From an uncultured Bacilli bacterium (GTDB taxonomy: Bacteria; Bacillota_I; Bacilli_A; RF39; UBA660): a stretch of DNA of 34,562 bases. This document shows positions 31,203 through 34,562 of this stretch, in pieces. Numbering within the stretch: position 1 is the stretch's first letter; the number at the start of each line of letters is the position of its first letter. The notes beneath the pieces were generated by a model, which did not search any database, was not told the DNA's origin, and saw only the letters and a program-made list of their open reading frames with translations. The stretch spans positions 1 through 34,562 of the forward strand of contig CANQEQ010000003.1 in NCBI GenBank assembly GCA_947595345.1, written 5' to 3'. Position numbers and translations under genes: made by a program.

Positions 31203-33725
31203 TAATAATTTTTCAAGTAAATTTTCTTCTTCTTTTAATTTTTCTCTTTCACCATCTACTAATTCTTTAGGAGCTTTAGTTAAGTAACCTTCATTACTTA
31301 ATAACTTCTGACGTCTTGCTATACTACTTTTTAAGTTTTCTATTTGATTTTCTAAAAGCTTTTTATCACCTTCGGTTAACTCTTTTTCATAATAAATATC
31401 TAAACTATAATAATTATCAGTAACCGGGTATTTGGTAGTATTAATATCTTTTTCTGTAATATGGCTTTCTAACTTTAACATTTTAATTACTAAATCTGGT
31501 ATATTAGTATTAAATTTAACTTTAAAGTCTTTACCTATATTATTTTCTTGTTTTACATTTCTAAATAATTTTATAAAATCTACAATATGAGTAACTTCTT
31601 CCTCTTCTTTTTTAAAGAGCATTTTAGAATTATATTTAGGATAATCACTTATCATTATATTAGGACTATCAGAAAAAGGCAATTTAGAATAGATTTCATC
31701 AGTTACATAAGGCATTAAAGGATGTAACATTTTTAAAACATTTATAAGAACATAATATAAAGTAGATAAGGTACTTGAAGCAGTTAAACTAAATTTAGCA
31801 ACTTCTATGTAAGTATCACAGAAATCACTCCAAATAAAGTTATATAAAATGCTATTAACATTATTAAATTCATACTTATCCATATATTTTATAACATCAC
31901 GTATAGTTTTATTAAGTCTTGTAATAATCCATTTATCTTCTGGCTTTAAATTAGTTAATTTATAATCACTTTCTTTAAAATTTTCCATATTTAAAAGGCA
32001 AAAACGAGAAGCATTCCATAATTTATTTATAAAGTTCCAAGAAGCTTTAACTTTGGTTGTATCATATCTTAAATCTGTTCCTATACTAGTTGATGTTACT
32101 AAAGTATAACGAAGAGCATCAGCACCATATTCTTCTATTACATCCATTGGGTCAATTCCATTACCTAAAGATTTACTCATTTTAAGACCATTTTTATCAC
32201 GAATTAAACCATGAATTATACATTCTTTAAAAGGTCTTTCCTTCATAAATTCTAAGCCTTGGAAAGTCATACGATTAACCCAAAAAGGAATTATATCATA
32301 AGCTGTAACTAAACAATCGTTAGGATAATATCTTTTAAGTAATTCGGTATTATCAGGAAAACCTAATGTTGAAAAAGGCCACAAAGCACTTGAAAACCAA
32401 GTATCTAAAACATCCTCATCTTGTACCCATCCTTCTCCTTTTGGAGCTTCCATTCCAACATAAACTTCCTCCCCTTTATACCAAGCCGGAATTCTATGTC
32501 CCCACCAAAGTTGACGAGAAATACACCAGTCATAGGTAATTTCCATCCAATGTTCCATAATTTTTTCAAAACGACGAGGAACAAAATTAACTTTTGTATC
32601 TTTATTTTTTTGATTTTTTAAAACATTATCAGCTAAAGGACGCATTTTAACAAACCATTGACGTGATAAATAAGGTTCTACCATGGCATTAGTCCTTTCA
32701 CTATGACCAACTGAATGAGTTATTTCTTCAATATTAATTAATAAATCTTTATCTTTTAATTCTTTAACTAATTCACGTCTACAATCAAATCTATCCATTC
32801 CTTTATAATAGATAGCATTTTCATTCATAGTTCCATCAGGATTAATTACAACAATTCTTTCTAGATTATGACGATTTCCAACTTCAAAATCGTTAGGGTC
32901 ATGAGCTGGAGTTATTTTAACTACACCTGTTCCAAAGTCAGGGTCAGCATGAATATCAGCAATAACCGGAATTTTTTTATTTACAATTGGTAAAATAACA
33001 TTTTTTCCAATATATTTTTTATAACGTGAATCTTTAGGATTAACAGCAACAGCTGTATCTCCAAATAAAGTTTCTGGTCTTGTAGTTGCAACTTCTAAAT
33101 AGTCACTACCATCTTCTAAAAAGTATTTTATATGGTAAAACGCACCTTTTACTTCTTTATAAATTACTTCTTCATTAGAAAGAGCTGTCATAGCTTCAGG
33201 GTCCCAATTAATAATTCTTTCACCCCGATAGATTAAACCTTTATTATATAAAGTAACAAATACATGTCTAACAGCTTTATTTAAGCCCTCATCTAAAGTA
33301 AATCTTTCTTTATCATAGTCAAGTGATAATCCAAGTTTAGCCCATTGCTTATGAATATTAAGTGCATATTCTTCTTTCCATTTCCAAGCAACTTTTAACC
33401 ATTCATCTCTTTCCATAGAGCGAGGATTAATTCCTTCGTCTTTTAATTTTTTATCAATTTTGGCTTGGGTTGCAATTCCAGCATGGTCCATACCAGGTAA
33501 CCATAAAGTATCATAACCTTGCATTCTTTTATAACGAATAATTGTATCTTGAATACCTGTATCCCAAGCATGTCCTAAATGTAATTTTCCGGTTACATTA
33601 GGAGGTGGTATAACTATACAAAACGGCTTTTTACTTAAATCACCACTTTTAAAATACCCACTTTTAAGCCAATTATCATACTTTAATGCTTCTACTTTAG
33701 AATGTTCATATTTATTATCTAACAT
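31194..33725 (-). CDS. valS: Valyl-tRNA synthetase
   Basis: 843 aa, a compact bacterial ValRS. It charges tRNA-Val. The class I signatures are H49-LGH52 and K515-MSKS519. In between is the editing domain (ATTRPETLFGDTAVAVNP, then KITPAHDPNDFEVG). The anticodon-binding domain (DKWIITRLNKTI to LPYVTDEIY) follows, and the C-terminal coiled-coil arm (LTEGDKKLLENQIENLKSSIARRQKLL) completes the enzyme. GGAGGA precedes ATG 33725. It has a T-box leader and its own terminator, so it is monocistronic. Confidence 0.98.
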   Translation of the reverse strand: MLDNKYEHSKVEALKYDNWLKSGYFKSGDLSKKPFCIVIPPPNVTGKLHLGHAWDTGIQDTIIRYKRMQGYDTLWLPGMDHAGIATQAKIDKKLKDEGINPRSMERDEWLKVAWKWKEEYALNIHKQWAKLGLSLDYDKERFTLDEGLNKAVRHVFVTLYNKGLIYRGERIINWDPEAMTALSNEEVIYKEVKGAFYHIKYFLEDGSDYLEVATTRPETLFGDTAVAVNPKDSRYKKYIGKNVILPIVNKKIPVIADIHADPDFGTGVVKITPAHDPNDFEVGNRHNLERIVVINPDGTMNENAIYYKGMDRFDCRRELVKELKDKDLLINIEEITHSVGHSERTNAMVEPYLSRQWFVKMRPLADNVLKNQKNKDTKVNFVPRRFEKIMEHWMEITYDWCISRQLWWGHRIPAWYKGEEVYVGMEAPKGEGWVQDEDVLDTWFSSALWPFSTLGFPDNTELLKRYYPNDCLVTAYDIIPFWVNRMTFQGLEFMKERPFKECIIHGLIRDKNGLKMSKSLGNGIDPMDVIEEYGADALRYTLVTSTSIGTDLRYDTTKVKASWNFINKLWNASRFCLLNMENFKESDYKLTNLKPEDKWIITRLNKTIRDVIKYMDKYEFNNVNSILYNFIWSDFCDTYIEVAKFSLTASSTLSTLYYVLINVLKMLHPLMPYVTDEIYSKLPFSDSPNIMISDYPKYNSKMLFKKEEEEVTHIVDFIKLFRNVKQENNIGKDFKVKFNTNIPDLVIKMLKLESHITEKDINTTKYPVTDNYYSLDIYYEKELTEGDKKLLENQIENLKSSIARRQKLLSNEGYLTKAPKELVDGEREKLKEEENLLEKLLKN

Positions 33726-33739
33726 AATTCCTCCTTAAA

Positions 33740-33965
33740 AATATAAAAAACACGATTTTCCAAAGGACGAAAAACCGTGTTACCACCTTAATTTGTAATA
33801 TACATTACCTTAAAATCTTAATGCGATTAACAATATATTTTACTAAAGTTCAAATATATACCTCCAAAGCTACCTTCTATTATCTAATTATTAGTTTGCA
33901 CCACCCACTAACTCTCTTAAAATCTTGATAATATACTCCTCTTTTTCATAGGTTTGTCTATATAT
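33740..33965 (-). promoter_or_regulatory. T-box riboswitch leader of valS, valine specifier
   Basis: Minus strand: AAGGTGGTAACACGG (33775-33789) is the T-box core. A terminator stem (33751-33760 with 33769-33779) ends in a T run at 33745-33750. A GTA (Val) specifier lies at 33871-33873, preceded by GAAG and followed by GC and GGAG. This is the same arrangement as in the alanine leader. The leader should couple valS transcription to the charging of tRNA-Val. Confidence 0.9.
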
Positions 33966-33993
33966 TAGCATAATTTTTTTTAAAAAGCAAATA

Positions 33994-34315
33994 TTAAGTA
34001 TTAGCTTTTTTATTATTATCAATGATTTCTTTTATTTCTTCTTCATTCATTCCAGTTGATTTTTCTATTAAATCTAAAGAAGTTCCATTATTATAGAAGT
34101 TAATTACCATTTCTCTTTCTTTTTGAATAGCACCTTCTTGAACCCCAGCATTAAAAGATTTTTCTTCAGCTATTTTCTTATCATTAATTGCTTCTAGCTT
34201 TTCAATATATTCGCTCATCTCTTCGTCCATATAGTTTTTTCTAAAGGTTATATCCTCTGATATTTTAGAAAGTTCTTCTATATAACCTTTTAACTCCTTT
34301 TCCTTATTTTCTATT
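33994..34315 (-). pseudogene. C-terminal fragment of an Rpn/PD-(D/E)XK transposase-family protein (copy A)
   Basis: The open frame encodes the tail typical of Rpn (YhgA-like) family proteins: a helical linker (MSEYIEKLEAINDKKIAEEK), a GxxEGxxxKEREMVINFYNNG stretch, and a final short helix pair (SLDLIEKSTGMNEEEIKEIIDN). An ATG at 34230 gives 78 residues, but the same frame stays open upstream to about 34315 without a start (NKEKELKGYIEELSKISEDIT). The N-terminal nuclease domain is missing. Homologous tail sequence is repeated immediately upstream, so this looks like the leftover of a tandem duplication. Confidence 0.7.
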
Positions 34316-34562
34316 TACTTCCTATTTTTTTAATTATTTCTTTTATTTCTTCTAAAGATAAATTTTATATTTCTTTAATGTCTTCTAAAGTTAATCCCTT
34401 TTTGGCCATATTAATTACCATATCTATTTTATTTTGCATAATACCGGCGTTAAAAGCTTTTTCTTCAGCTATTTTCTTATCGTTAATTGCTTCTAGCTTT
34501 TCAATATATTCGCTCATCTCATCATCCATATAATCTTTTCTAAAGGTTATATCCTCTGATAT
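34151..34562. repeat. Tandem imperfect direct repeat within the Rpn-like tail
   Basis: 34151-34263 and 34450-34562 align over 113 bases at an offset of 299 with six differences counted by eye. The repeat may continue past the window edge. It encodes the SEDITFRKxYMDxEMSEYIEKLEAINDKKIAEEK segment in both copies. Confidence 0.85.
34314..34562 (-). pseudogene. Rpn-family C-terminal region with in-frame stop (copy B, partial)
   Basis: Reading in from the right edge, the minus-strand frame runs through YMDDEMSEYIEKLEAINDK and on to NMAKKGLTLEDIKEI. It then meets TAA, after which the same frame continues as NLSLEEIKEIIKKIGSK before a TAG. The tail normally has this helix pair unbroken, so the TAA is a nonsense mutation that removes only the final helix. 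The rest of the gene lies beyond the window, so the state of its nuclease domain is unknown. Confidence 0.65.

Noticed and set aside
32421-32621. Plus-strand ORF of 66 codons
   Set aside because: Antisense to the middle of valS, with no expression signals.
1-34562. Mollicutes-type code with TGA as Trp
   Set aside because: nusB, rarA and the M23 gene end in TGA at the expected family length, and Trp positions use TGG.

Overview
The window is chromosomal DNA from a very AT-rich, low-GC member of the Bacillota/Bacilli. The gene order and families (T-box leaders, alaS-holA, xerD-deoB, rplU-prp-rpmA with an N-terminally extended L27, nusB-xseA-xseB, spoIIP, spoIIM) fit a small-genome gut-type Bacilli lineage near the Mollicutes (RF39/Erysipelotrichia-like). 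That placement is inference. The standard genetic code is used: TGA ends several genes (rarA, nusB, the M23 gene) and Trp is read from TGG.

Bases 1-12074 hold plus-strand housekeeping genes after a divergent HIT/Nudix pair: a T-box-controlled cmk-alaS-holA operon, then upp-mscL, then a flippase / processive GT2 glycosyltransferase / P-type ATPase operon. Between mscL and the flippase lies a minus-strand 28-codon membrane miniprotein gene with a near-consensus promoter. rarA (minus) is convergent to the ATPase and divergent from xerD-deoB.

Bases about 15570-18690 are the least ordinary part. They hold a degenerate Dps-like gene whose ribosome-binding site sits in the deoB terminator stem, an abutting convergent Asn/Lys/Ser-rich 64-residue ORF, nearly 1 kb of extremely AT-rich DNA with a degenerate repeat, a 10-codon leader-like ORF, a small two-helix membrane protein, and an HTH regulator paired with a membrane protein carrying an Asn/Lys tail.

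Bases 18781-33725 are a long minus-strand run. In transcription order it is: T-box-valS; spoIIP and a YqxA-like gene; an M23-SH3 endopeptidase followed by nusB, xseA, an unknown gene, xseB and an unknown membrane protein; a 591-residue unknown modular protein; rplU-prp-rpmA-cdsA-rseP; and finally spoIIM and mnmA. SpoIIM and SpoIIP are engulfment proteins, so the lineage probably sporulates or descends from spore formers.

The right edge (33994-34562) has two tandem, about 95% identical fragments of the C-terminal tail of an Rpn/PD-(D/E)XK transposase-family protein. One copy carries an in-frame stop. Many terminators overlap the preceding stop codon, and promoters are commonly extended -10 (TGnTATAAT-like) at 17-bp spacing.
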